64,000 nucleotides of DNA. Origin: JACMNW01 sp963708425. Its GTDB lineage: Bacteria; Pseudomonadota; Alphaproteobacteria; Rhodobacterales; Rhodobacteraceae. The stretch is taken from positions 806,001 through 870,000 of the forward strand of contig OY970206.1 in NCBI GenBank assembly GCA_963708425.1, given 5' to 3'. The position numbers were made by a program, and so were the translations under genes. A model generated the notes under the pieces. The model did no database searches and was not told where the DNA came from. It worked only from the letters and a program-made list of their open reading frames with translations. This document shows positions 34,576 to 42,982 of the stretch, piece after piece. Numbering within the stretch: position 1 is the first letter of the stretch; every line of letters begins with the position of its first letter.

Positions 34576-36311
34576 TATCCGTTCCGATACCAACCGCGAT
34601 GGTCGATCCATGCTGCGCCGAAGTCCAAGCGGACCTTGATCATCATGGCGTCCACCTCAAAGGCGACGGTCGTTTCCACCTGCGGGCCGGGTGCGCCTTC
34701 AAGATAGGCGTATTCCAGACCGTCGATGTTCGCCGGGTCTGCCGCCAGATACCATTGCGTCGCGTTGGTCAGGCGGGGTTCCACCAGAAGCGACAACTTG
34801 GCGAAGGGGTTCACATCAGCCACGGCGGTTGCTGCCAGCGTGGTCAGCAACTGTTCCCCGATGGTTTCGTATTCGGGCGGCACGATCAGATAGCGCGGCG
34901 CGGCATTGATCGGCATCCCGTTCGCCGAAGTCTGTTTCCGCATCTTAACCCGCCCGGCGTTCAGGCTGGTGACGCTTGGCGCAGACGCGGCGTCAAGGTT
35001 GCCGTGGCCAGCGACGAACACCGCCAGACCGTCGGCCAAGATCGGGTTGCTGGTCAGGGAAGTGACAAGCTGCGCGTTTTCGAATTCGCGCGACGCGATG
35101 CCCATGCGCCGGGAAAAGTCTGCCAGCGCGCCCAGATCGTCGTTGATCCACATTTGCCGGGTGTAGGGGATGATGGAACCGAAGGTTTGCAGGGTGTTCG
35201 TGTTCGCCAACTCGGCAACCGAACCCATCGGGTATTCGCCGCCTTCCAGCACCTTTTTCAGGGCCGGGGCATCGCCAAGCATATATTTGGTCTGCACCTT
35301 GAAGTTCGGATACTGCGTCTGGCGCGCAGCGGGGCGCAGGCCGGACGGGGCGGCGTCATAGGCGGTGCGCAGGCTGCGCCCGGCGCTATCGCCAAGGATG
35401 CCCGCCAGATCGCCCGTGACCATGCTGCCCGCGCGGGTGAACACCTGACTGTCAGACAGCCCCTGCACCGCAATGCCGTGGCGTTTGGACACTTCCCGCA
35501 CCACGTCAGGCAGGCGCATGTTCGCATACTGGCGCGCCGGGGCGGACAGTTCATGCGCCGGGTTCATCCGGGCATGGATTGCCTCGCCCATGCGGGCTGT
35601 GAACACGGCGGGGTCGTTGTGGTCGAACGTGATCTGCGCCGTGGTGCGGGTGCGGGTTTGGGCCTGACGCTGCGCCATCGCGGTAAAGGCCAGTTCACGG
35701 GCCAATTCCGGCGTAGCCTCAGTGTCGATCTGCGCGTCGGTCCAAGCCCGGTCCAGCCCCGCCAGTTCGGCGATGCTGCGAATTTCGGTGTTCATTTCAG
35801 CGCGGGTTTGCACCTGCACTTCAAGTTCGGTGGTCGGCATGGTGACTCCATTTCTGAAATGTGCGCCGGGATCGGCGGGAACGGGAACGATGGACACTTC
35901 AATCGGCGTCCATTTGGTTGCGGTGCGAATCCGCTTTGCGCCGTCTTTGGCCTCGCGGGTCTGTTCAATCGTGTAGCCAATCGACAGCCCGCGCAGGGTG
36001 CCATTGGCAACGTCGGTCATCACGGCTTGCGCCGGGGTGCTTTCCCGAAAGCGGATGACCACCAGCAAGCCCTCTGGCGTCATCCGCGCCGCCTCGATCA
36101 CGCCCAACTGATCGCGGGTCGTGTCGCGGCGGTGCCCGTCCAGAACCGGGGCACCGACAAGCCGCGCCAGATCGACGCCGCGCAGGTCAAGCACTTCGCT
36201 GAAACCGGGACGGGCAACCGCTGCCCCGGTCGAAACGATTGCCTCAATCGTGCGGGCCTCTGCGTTGAAGGTCGCGGGGCGCATGTTCGCTGCCCGAAGG
36301 TGAACAGTCAT
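34575..36311 (-). CDS. Prohead protease / major capsid protein fusion
   Basis: A 578-residue fusion. Residues 1 to about 170 are an S78-type prohead protease with His60 (VLDGHRRD) and Ser110 (LRGLSIGY) as likely catalytic residues. A helical linker/scaffold-like part rich in Glu, Arg and Gln lies at about 180-290. The rest is a HK97/Mu-like capsid fold (GSVAELANTNTLQTFG, then IIPYTRQMWINDDLGAL, PRYLIVPPEYETIGEQLL). Protease, scaffold and coat in one chain is a known but less common arrangement; self-cleavage would release the coat. It is followed by the connector gene. Confidence 0.88.
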   Translation of the reverse strand: MTVHLRAANMRPATFNAEARTIEAIVSTGAAVARPGFSEVLDLRGVDLARLVGAPVLDGHRRDTTRDQLGVIEAARMTPEGLLVVIRFRESTPAQAVMTDVANGTLRGLSIGYTIEQTREAKDGAKRIRTATKWTPIEVSIVPVPADPGAHFRNGVTMPTTELEVQVQTRAEMNTEIRSIAELAGLDRAWTDAQIDTEATPELARELAFTAMAQRQAQTRTRTTAQITFDHNDPAVFTARMGEAIHARMNPAHELSAPARQYANMRLPDVVREVSKRHGIAVQGLSDSQVFTRAGSMVTGDLAGILGDSAGRSLRTAYDAAPSGLRPAARQTQYPNFKVQTKYMLGDAPALKKVLEGGEYPMGSVAELANTNTLQTFGSIIPYTRQMWINDDLGALADFSRRMGIASREFENAQLVTSLTSNPILADGLAVFVAGHGNLDAASAPSVTSLNAGRVKMRKQTSANGMPINAAPRYLIVPPEYETIGEQLLTTLAATAVADVNPFAKLSLLVEPRLTNATQWYLAADPANIDGLEYAYLEGAPGPQVETTVAFEVDAMMIKVRLDFGAAWIDHRGWYRNG

Positions 36312-36329
36312 GGTTCGGGTTCCTGTCTG

Positions 36330-36662
36330 TCAGCGGATCGCGCCGTCCAGCAGCACTTGACCCACCGTGTCGGCGGCAAGGGCGGCTGCGAAGGCGGCAC
36401 CGATGATCTTGTTGCTGGCAACCGTCGTGGTGACGGCACGGGCGGCGTTGTCCCAATACAGGGTCTGGCCTAGGGTCCATGCCTGCGCGGCTGTCTTGGT
36501 CAGGGTGAACACGCCTTGGCGCACAAGCACCACGTCGGCACTGATCGCAGCGGCGGCTTGCGCCACGCCGATGATCGAACCGACCTGCGCCACCTGCCCC
36601 GAAGTCAGGGCATAGGGCGCGGGCAACGTGACGTTGTTGCCAGAGAAAAGAGAGTTTCGCAT
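36330..36662 (-). CDS. DUF2190 capsid-associated protein
   Basis: A 110-residue protein of the DUF2190 family found next to phage capsid genes and thought to decorate or stabilise heads. It reads MRNSLFSGNNVTLPAPYALTSG, with a beta-rich repeat-like body (VLVRQGVFTLTK, TLYWDNAARAVTT) and ends VGQVLLDGAIR. The ATG at 36662 is used because upstream in-frame residues are the antisense of the portal end. It lies between portal and capsid fusion. Confidence 0.8.
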   Translation of the reverse strand: MRNSLFSGNNVTLPAPYALTSGQVAQVGSIIGVAQAAAAISADVVLVRQGVFTLTKTAAQAWTLGQTLYWDNAARAVTTTVASNKIIGAAFAAALAADTVGQVLLDGAIR

Positions 36663-36663
36663 T

Positions 36664-38010
36664 TCAGACTCCTGTAGGTTTGGTTGCGCGGGCGAACGTG
36701 TCGGCCGCGATTTCTGCGTCCAGTTCTTCGATATCGCGGCCACGGCCTGCGACCACTTCGGCGCGGGATTTCAAGCCCGCTTCAATGGCGCGGATATCGG
36801 AATTCGCTTCCTTCAGCGGGTCCACCCATTGCCAGCCGGGGGCAACGAATTTGACAGCGCGGTAATCGGCCAATTCGGCTTCGCTTGCGCCGATTTCGCC
36901 CGCCAATGCCTTGGCGTCGATCCAGCGCCGCCAAAGCGGGCGCAGCAACTGCGCTTCGATCAGGGTGCGTTGCAGCATTTCCGCGCGACGCCGGAATTCC
37001 AGCAATCCGACACGGGCGCTTGAATAGTTGGTGCCCGACAGATCGCCCGTCACCTGTTCAAAGGTCAGACCGACACCGACGGCGATTTCGCGTTGCTGGC
37101 CTTTCAAGAATTCCACAGCCTGCGACAGACCTTGACCGGGCTGCGAGAATTCAACCTCTGCACCGAATGGCAGAACGCGCATAGCGCCCGGTTCAAGGGA
37201 CACGTTCAAACTGCCGTCGGTTGACTCGAACCCCGCCGTGCCGCCTTCGGCGTCGCGCACAAAGCCCGTCATCAGGCTTTGCACCTTCAGCGTCATCAGC
37301 ATGGCGTCGGACGCGGCGTCGAAGTCCGCCAGTTTCAGCAGCACCGGGGCAAGCCAAGAAATGCCGCGCACCTGTCCGGGGAAAAGCTGGTCAAAGACGT
37401 GCAGCACTTCGCGCGCCGGAACCCGCACCGCCTGCCCGATCATCCCGAACGGGGTTCCGGGGGCATCGGGCAGAATATGATAGGCGACGATCCGGTCGCT
37501 TGCGTCAAACTCCACCCCGGCAACGATCCGTCCGCCGTTGCCCAGATCACGGGTCAAGGACGGGTCGATTTGGTCGGCGGGCAGCGCCAAGGAACCAAAC
37601 GCTGCCCGTCCTGATCCGTCGGCGTCGCTGCCGCCAACGGATGTTCTGATAAAGGACTCACCGTCGCGCACCAAGGCGCGGACTGCGACTGGCAACAACG
37701 CCAGCATCTGCCCTTCAAACTCATTATTCAGCGCCCGCCGCGTCGCCGGGTCCGGGTGCTGCGAAAGCGCCTGCCAGCCCTTGCCAGCCAGCGCCGCAAG
37801 CCACGTTTCCACGATCCGCGCCGCCGTCGGGTTGTTCATGGAGAGGGCCGCCGCACGGGCCTTGGCTGGCGCGCGGGCCGCAAGGATCGACGCTTGCGGG
37901 GCGTTCATCATGGGCGAACCCTGCCAGCGCCGCCCGCCGCCACCAGCTTCGATCTGGCGCTTATGCGTCGGTCCCGTGAGCCGCGACATAATGCGGGAAA
38001 GAACGGTCAA
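36664..38010 (-). CDS. Phage portal protein (lambda gpB family)
   Basis: A 448-residue portal forming the dodecameric DNA entry ring at one vertex of the head. Family features: RRWQGSPMMNAPQASILAARAPA near the start, the ARIVETWLAALAGKGWQ helix, FDQLFPGQVRGISWLAPVLLKLADFDAASDA, and GLTFEQVTGDLSGTNYSSARVGLLEFRRR in pieces towards the end. Its start overlaps the regulator stop by 4 bp, so capsid genes may be read from the regulator's promoter. Confidence 0.93.
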   Translation of the reverse strand: MTVLSRIMSRLTGPTHKRQIEAGGGGRRWQGSPMMNAPQASILAARAPAKARAAALSMNNPTAARIVETWLAALAGKGWQALSQHPDPATRRALNNEFEGQMLALLPVAVRALVRDGESFIRTSVGGSDADGSGRAAFGSLALPADQIDPSLTRDLGNGGRIVAGVEFDASDRIVAYHILPDAPGTPFGMIGQAVRVPAREVLHVFDQLFPGQVRGISWLAPVLLKLADFDAASDAMLMTLKVQSLMTGFVRDAEGGTAGFESTDGSLNVSLEPGAMRVLPFGAEVEFSQPGQGLSQAVEFLKGQQREIAVGVGLTFEQVTGDLSGTNYSSARVGLLEFRRRAEMLQRTLIEAQLLRPLWRRWIDAKALAGEIGASEAELADYRAVKFVAPGWQWVDPLKEANSDIRAIEAGLKSRAEVVAGRGRDIEELDAEIAADTFARATKPTGV

Positions 38011-38549
38011 ACCGGAATCTCCGAAAAGTCGCTGCCTTCCGGCAGGCCAAGCGCTTCGGCCCGATCACGAACAAAGTTCGCCGCGCGGGTGACGTTCACC
38101 ATAAAGACTCGAACGATTTGCTTTCGCTGCCCCGTCACCGAGTCAATCCGGCGTTCTTCTAGCCATGCCGAAAGCTGTTCAAGTTCACAGGCAATCCATT
38201 CGGAATGGCGCAAGGATTCGCCGTCGCGTTCGGGTTCTTCGTAAACGACGACGCCTAGATACCAGTCGCGCGGTTCGATCTGGTTCAGCGGGTGCCGGGG
38301 GAACTTGGTCATGGCGTTGAAAACGACGGACACTGCATAGGAAGGGCCCAAACCTGCCATCATTGACGCATCGCCCCCTTCACCTCCTAACAGGTCAAGC
38401 AGCAGCCGCAGGCGGAAAGCTTGGTCAAGGGTGTAGTTCGAACCGCCCCTCTCACCGCCCCCGTAAAAGGGCAACTGGTCGCGCTGATTCAAGACCTTGT
38501 AGCGAGTTAGGTCGATGTCGGCACAGTAGAGGAAAGCAGCACGCTTCAT
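38007..38549 (-). CDS. Element regulator, putative DNA-binding protein
   Basis: A 180-residue protein. The start (FLYCADIDLTRYKVLNQRDQLPF) has the form of a compact MerR/excisionase-like helix-turn-helix in which a helix reads 'LTRYKVLNQRDQL'. The rest has no recognised domain, with a Trp-rich middle (RDWYLGVVVYEEPE). It is the first gene of the minus-strand structural operon and lies beside two palindromic repeats (38564-38616). I infer a regulator controlling the capsid operon and perhaps the divergent cargo. The family assignment is weak. Confidence 0.55.
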   Translation of the reverse strand: MKRAAFLYCADIDLTRYKVLNQRDQLPFYGGGERGGSNYTLDQAFRLRLLLDLLGGEGGDASMMAGLGPSYAVSVVFNAMTKFPRHPLNQIEPRDWYLGVVVYEEPERDGESLRHSEWIACELEQLSAWLEERRIDSVTGQRKQIVRVFMVNVTRAANFVRDRAEALGLPEGSDFSEIPV

Positions 38550-38563
38550 GTCATCACCTCAAA

Positions 38564-38616
38564 GGTATCATTCGATACCCTTGTGACATGATCGCACAAA
38601 GGTGTCAACCGATACC
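38564..38616. promoter_or_regulatory. Paired palindromic operators between regulator and cargo genes
   Basis: GGTATC-ATTC-GATACC at 38564-38579 is a perfect 6-bp inverted repeat. GGTGTC-AACC-GATACC at 38601-38616 is the same site with one change. Both are preceded by AAA and followed by C. They lie 37 bp apart in the 134-bp gap between the divergent regulator and cargo genes, so one protein could control both directions. Confidence 0.65.
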
Positions 38617-38683
38617 CATTGAGAAACTGACAGGGTTGACCGCGCTTGCCGAAAGCCACACGCTTGATGTAACTTGAAGTGAT

Positions 38684-39712
38684 ATGACGCTGCGCTATCC
38701 GAAAAGGTCGACTCAAGACCTTACCTTGGTCAAAGCAGCAGATCACGGCACAGTAACCACATACGAAAGTTCATTCATGGCCAAACGCAGCAAGAATAGT
38801 TTGCTTACTGTTTCCTTTCATTATTTGATAAAGACCATGCCAAATGAACAAGACCCGGAAAACCCGATAGAAGGGCCGATCACTCCTGCGGAGTTTCAAA
38901 ACGTGGTTGCGAGAATTTCAAACAATGTGCCGTTGGACGAAACAAATCCGGCAGTTGTTGCGGAGATCAAGGCTGGCCGCGACCTTCCTTTTAGCGGGCA
39001 TGTAGAAGTCGAGCCGGGACTACATTTTGGTAACTTTGATGGCGCTTATTACGGTCAGCAATACAGAAATAACGTGCATGGAATTATTTCTGCCGATAGC
39101 CTTAATTTGCGCCCTTTCAATTACATAATGACGCGCCTTCGCGATGGGCGAGTTCTTATTGGCGTTACCTACCATGGACTATTTGGTGACTATGAAGGGT
39201 TGCGCAGTTGCTTGTCCCATATTCTGCGGGGAAATTTCCAAATAACGTCAAGAACCATCAAGAGCCTTTCTGGTGAACTTGGGAATGGCGTGCCAACCGA
39301 GTTGAAGTTAATATACAGAAAGCAGAACGACAGGCCGGAAAGGCGAAGTGTTTTTGGAAGTTCTGGCGTGATCGCGATTAAAGGGGCCGAGTATGGCGAC
39401 GGATTTGGCGAAGAGGTCAGCCGGATTGCACAGAATGTCCGTGGAAATATTACGCAAAGAAAGAATATTTTAGCAGGCTTAGTAAATCAAGGGGAACTAA
39501 TAGAGTTAGACGGTGATGACATTATAGGTTGCACGGCAATCGTTCGCGAACATGGCAGGACAAGAACTGTCTACTTCTTAGGTGAGAATAACTTCGCTAC
39601 AAAGTTTGCGTTAGTTGTAGCTGTTGACATAAACGGTGTTCCAAACAGAGATCAAATCCAAGCTGAGATGGTGAGGGCGATGCGTGATAAAATCTTGCCG
39701 ATTCTGGCGTAA
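38684..39712 (+). CDS. Cargo gene A: unknown 342-residue soluble protein
   Basis: No family recognised. The protein has no signal peptide or membrane helix and a mixed alpha/beta look (NYIMTRLRDGRVLIGVTYHGLFGDYEGL in pieces; a lysine/arginine-rich stretch KLIYRKQNDRPERR; a C-terminal FALVVAVDINGVPNRDQIQAEM). The DNA is clearly more AT-rich than the flanking phage genes and runs against them, which marks it as acquired cargo. An ATG at 38777 (MAKRSKNSLL) with GAAAG upstream is a good alternative start giving 311 residues. It is followed after 3 bp by the membrane protein gene. Confidence 0.75.
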   Translation: MTLRYPKRSTQDLTLVKAADHGTVTTYESSFMAKRSKNSLLTVSFHYLIKTMPNEQDPENPIEGPITPAEFQNVVARISNNVPLDETNPAVVAEIKAGRDLPFSGHVEVEPGLHFGNFDGAYYGQQYRNNVHGIISADSLNLRPFNYIMTRLRDGRVLIGVTYHGLFGDYEGLRSCLSHILRGNFQITSRTIKSLSGELGNGVPTELKLIYRKQNDRPERRSVFGSSGVIAIKGAEYGDGFGEEVSRIAQNVRGNITQRKNILAGLVNQGELIELDGDDIIGCTAIVREHGRTRTVYFLGENNFATKFALVVAVDINGVPNRDQIQAEMVRAMRDKILPILA

Positions 39713-39715
39713 CCC

Positions 39716-40339
39716 ATGAAACTCTTAGAGTTAGCAAAGACCAACTATAACACATACAAGAGTAACTTGGATGGGGCCAAAGAGCGCCATACTTTTAGGC
39801 TTGGCATGTCTTTTTTTGTTTCACTAATTTTGGCCGTTTTCACTACCGACCCCGCGACGGCATACCCCATGATGGTCACTGGCATAACCATCCTCACAGG
39901 TTTCACCTTTACAGCACTTTTCTCAAATCATGTCCTAGCGGATGTGGGCCTACCCAAGCCTTCGGATGAAAGTGATCGGCAAGATTTAAAGCGTTTAGGT
40001 GAACTTTCGCAGAACTTTAAAGCGCGTTCATCATACTTCATATTACTTTCAATAATTGACTCCGTTCTCTTAATTGGAGCCACCTTGAAGTTCTCGATTC
40101 CATTGGTAATCTCGAATTCTGCGATTAGCTTGCTTGCATATCTGAATTTTCAGATTGAAGAAACTATGTCGTCATTTCTTTCGTATGCGTCAGTGTTCTT
40201 TTCTGAGATGTTTTTTGTTATCGTTACTTTCATATTTTTGGAGTGCTTGTATACGTTTTATAGACTATCTGAAACGATCATTGCTATAGTTGATATTAGG
40301 AGCGACTATATAAAAAGCGATGAGAATAGACCCAAATAA
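39716..40339 (+). CDS. Cargo gene B: unknown multi-pass membrane protein
   Basis: A 207-residue protein with four or five hydrophobic helices (about 28-44, 49-70, 105-124, 127-145, 160-182) and a polar loop at 75-103 (KPSDESDRQDLKRLGE). The N-terminal 25 residues are soluble and charged. The family is not recognised. The ATG lies 3 bp after the stop of cargo gene A, so they are one transcriptional unit. A soluble protein with a small membrane protein is a layout shared by several phage-defence pairs, but I see no sequence match to a named one. AT content is high. Confidence 0.75.
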   Translation: MKLLELAKTNYNTYKSNLDGAKERHTFRLGMSFFVSLILAVFTTDPATAYPMMVTGITILTGFTFTALFSNHVLADVGLPKPSDESDRQDLKRLGELSQNFKARSSYFILLSIIDSVLLIGATLKFSIPLVISNSAISLLAYLNFQIEETMSSFLSYASVFFSEMFFVIVTFIFLECLYTFYRLSETIIAIVDIRSDYIKSDENRPK

Positions 40340-40351
40340 CGGCGTGCTTTG

Positions 40352-42133
40352 TCATCGCCTTCCCATCCAACTTGACGCCAGCACCGGGGCGCGCATTGGC
40401 GCGGGCGCGGTTTCAGTCGAAAGGTCGGCGCGGCGCTGGTCATAGTCCAGATTGAGCAACGCCCGCGCGGCGAAGGCATAGACCACACAGTCAAGCGCCT
40501 CTGCCCGCCGCCCCGGTATCCGAACGAAGCTGCGCGTCGGCTGGCCACGGGTGTAGCGCACCACAGACCGTTCGGACGCCAGTTGTTCAAACCAGACCGG
40601 GGGCAGATCGGCAGAAAACCGGAAGCTGCCCGCCTGCGCCAGCCGCCCGAACAGTTGCAGCTTCACCGTATCCACGCCGATGATCCACAGGCGCGCGCCC
40701 GTCTTGGTGGTCGATCCTGCCCGTTCGATCATTGGACGGTTGCCGGGCGCGCCCTTGATCGCCAGCACCTTGCGCCGCGTCCGGGGCGTGGCGAAGGCGG
40801 TGACATGGTGCATGGAAACCCCGTCTCCCGCGTCAATGGCGCAGGCGTCCACCCCGATCTTGCCGCCAAGCGCGTGGGGAAAGCGGGAACCGATCAGCCC
40901 GTCGAGTTCGATCCAAGTTTCCTCGGCGTCATACTGCCCCCAGATCACCCGATGCCCAAGCACAAGCGCCACGCCGCCTTCGGTCCAGCCCAGAAAGGTC
41001 ACTTCTAGGCGGTCATGTTGCACGTCCACCCCGACTGTCAGCGCAAGCACTTCGGCGGGCACCGCGCCAAGGCCAAAGGATTCGGCGCGGGCCATCAGCT
41101 CATCATCGGCCAGCTCATCGCCTTCGCTGCGCCAGCCTTGGCCAAGGATCGTGTTCACAAAGGTTTGCAGGCTGGTCGGATCATCTTTCGCCTGGACGAA
41201 TTCCACCGCCAGCTTGCCCCATGCGGCATTGGTGTGAAGGCTGATCAGGGCGTTCATGCGGAACCCCGCATGCCCCCGGACTTCGGGCCTTGTGGCGCGC
41301 CACGCGCCCGCCGCGACCATATCCGGCTTGTGCCGTTCCGATACCTCTGCGGCGCAATGGGGGCACCGCCAGCGAGCAGTTTCGGGAGCGCCTGCATCCC
41401 AGACGATATCGGGCCACATAAGTTCGCTCATGGCCCCACATTCGGGGCATGGCACTTCATAAATTCTGGCGTCGGATTGGGCATAGGCGCGCAGCACATG
41501 GCTGGTTTCGTCGTGAACCGGGGTGCTGCCCAGAACGATCTTGCGGTCGGGAAAGGACATGGTGCGGCGTTCGGCCAAAAGGATCGGCGACCCTTCAGCG
41601 GTGGACTCCATCCCGTCGGCTTCGTCCATGAACAGAACCCGGACGTTGTGACGGCGCAGGTTCCGCGGTGCCTTTGCCGCGACCACTTTCAACGATCCGC
41701 CGGGGAAGCGGCGCGACAGAAGGGTGTTGCGCCCTGACTCGTCGCATTCATCCGACAGGGCAGCGGCAAGCGCTGGGGATGCCCCGAAGATCGGTTCGAT
41801 ATCCGACACCATGTAGTCGCGGCAATCGGCTTCAGCGGGCAGAAGGCAAAGTATAGGCGCGGGTTCATTGGCGACGAAGGACGCAAGGGCGCTGGTCAGA
41901 AGCGTGGTGAACCCCACCCGGACGGGCTTCACCAGAGTCACCCGTTCGATTTCAGCGTCGCCTATTGCGTCGGCAATCTCGCGCTGAAACGGCCAAAGGC
42001 GAACCGGGCCGGGCAAGGCGGACACCCCGTCGGGCAGCACGATTTCCCGTTCGATCCATTCCGACAGGCGCAGGCGCGGCGGGGGGATCAGGGCGCGCAG
42101 CGCCTGTTTCGTGATCTGGTCAAGCGCCGGCAT
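40352..42133 (-). CDS. Terminase large subunit (GpA family)
   Basis: A 593-residue DNA-packaging ATPase/nuclease. The ATPase half shows an atypical Walker A (LVKPVRVGFTTLL) of the GpA group and a Walker B VLFMDEADGM. A zinc-ribbon-like CPECG...CPHC follows at about residue 240-265, then the C-terminal nuclease half (TVGVDVQHDRLEVTFLGW; KIGVDACAIDAGDG). The ATG at 42133 is used; a TTG two codons earlier is in frame. It overlaps the small subunit gene by 14 bp. It translocates DNA through the portal encoded in the same element. Confidence 0.93.
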   Translation of the reverse strand: MPALDQITKQALRALIPPPRLRLSEWIEREIVLPDGVSALPGPVRLWPFQREIADAIGDAEIERVTLVKPVRVGFTTLLTSALASFVANEPAPILCLLPAEADCRDYMVSDIEPIFGASPALAAALSDECDESGRNTLLSRRFPGGSLKVVAAKAPRNLRRHNVRVLFMDEADGMESTAEGSPILLAERRTMSFPDRKIVLGSTPVHDETSHVLRAYAQSDARIYEVPCPECGAMSELMWPDIVWDAGAPETARWRCPHCAAEVSERHKPDMVAAGAWRATRPEVRGHAGFRMNALISLHTNAAWGKLAVEFVQAKDDPTSLQTFVNTILGQGWRSEGDELADDELMARAESFGLGAVPAEVLALTVGVDVQHDRLEVTFLGWTEGGVALVLGHRVIWGQYDAEETWIELDGLIGSRFPHALGGKIGVDACAIDAGDGVSMHHVTAFATPRTRRKVLAIKGAPGNRPMIERAGSTTKTGARLWIIGVDTVKLQLFGRLAQAGSFRFSADLPPVWFEQLASERSVVRYTRGQPTRSFVRIPGRRAEALDCVVYAFAARALLNLDYDQRRADLSTETAPAPMRAPVLASSWMGRR

Positions 42134-42620
42134 TGCCAAGTTCCTGCAAGGCGTCGCGCAATTCGCGGTCGATCATGGTCACGTCGCTGGTGGTCAGGTG
42201 CTGCATGGACTGGCGCAGCCGGGAAGGCACCGCCAGAAGCCGGGAACGAAGCGCGCGCAGGGTATCGGACCACGCCCGTTCCACGTCGCTTGCCGGGACG
42301 TATTCGCCGCGCAAAACCGCGTTCTTCAGGGCCTGCGCGTCGGCCTGTTCCCGTGCCAGCCGCGCCCGTTCGCTGGTCAGGTTCAACACCTGTTCTTCGC
42401 CGCCGCGCCCGCTTGCCGTCTCGCGCAGGCTGGCGATGTAGCGGCGGGTGCTTTCCTCAAGGTCATAGGCATCATGGCCAAGACGAACCACGATATCGCG
42501 CTTGCCAAGGGTGGCCAGCATCCCCGGCGTAATGCCGAACAGATCGCAGAGGTCAGAACCGCCAATGCGATGGACGGGCTTGTCGCCCCCCAGTCCCGGC
42601 AGTTCCGACATGATCCGCAT
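42120..42620 (-). CDS. Terminase small subunit (Nu1-like)
   Basis: A 166-residue protein with a lambda Nu1-like N-terminal helix-turn-helix (IGGSDLCDLFGITPGMLATLGKRDIVVRLG) that would recognise the packaging site, and a long charged helix (ERARLAREQADAQALKNAVL) before a C-terminal large-subunit contact region. It is directly upstream of, and overlaps, the large subunit. In satellites a divergent small subunit is what redirects packaging to satellite DNA. Confidence 0.85.
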   Translation of the reverse strand: MRIMSELPGLGGDKPVHRIGGSDLCDLFGITPGMLATLGKRDIVVRLGHDAYDLEESTRRYIASLRETASGRGGEEQVLNLTSERARLAREQADAQALKNAVLRGEYVPASDVERAWSDTLRALRSRLLAVPSRLRQSMQHLTTSDVTMIDRELRDALQELGNAGA

Positions 42621-42682
42621 CTTTTAACCCCTTGTAAATTCTTGCATAGCTTCAAGCATCGCGCCTCTGCCCCCCGTATAGG

Positions 42683-42982
42683 TCAGGGCCGGGAAGGACC
42701 CAAAGTCGGCAAAGGACGGTCGATCAAGGTAAGGTGCAGCGGCTTGCCGCGCTTGTCGGGATTGGCAATGGTCAGCCAACCCGCCTGTTCCAACTGGTTC
42801 AGTGCCCGCTTCGTGGTTCGCGGCGACACACACAACGCCTTGGCGAAGGCGTCGATATCCGGGGCGCAGGTATTGCCTAGGAAGTCGCTGATCAGCACCG
42901 CGCCCAGAACGCGTGCAGCCGGGGACAGGCCATGGTCATACATCATGGCCCGAAGCCATCTCTGCTTCGCTTGCTCAAGCAT
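42683..42982 (-). CDS. Winged-helix DNA-binding protein 1 of the element
   Basis: A 99-residue protein made of little more than one winged helix: RWLRAMMYDHGLSPAARVLGAVLISDFLG, then the recognition part DAFAKALCVSPRTTKRALNQLEQAGWLTI. It is similar in pattern to the N-terminal half of the next gene upstream, so the two may be duplicates. The start overlaps the upstream stop by 8 bp. Such domains occur in phage replication initiators and regulators; no helicase or primase part is present. Confidence 0.7.
   Translation of the reverse strand: MLEQAKQRWLRAMMYDHGLSPAARVLGAVLISDFLGNTCAPDIDAFAKALCVSPRTTKRALNQLEQAGWLTIANPDKRGKPLHLTLIDRPLPTLGPSRP

Noticed and set aside
38684..40339. Kiwa (KwaA/KwaB) defence system
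   Set aside because: Only the general soluble-plus-membrane layout agrees; gene order is the other way round and I could not match residues to DUF4868, so no such name is given.
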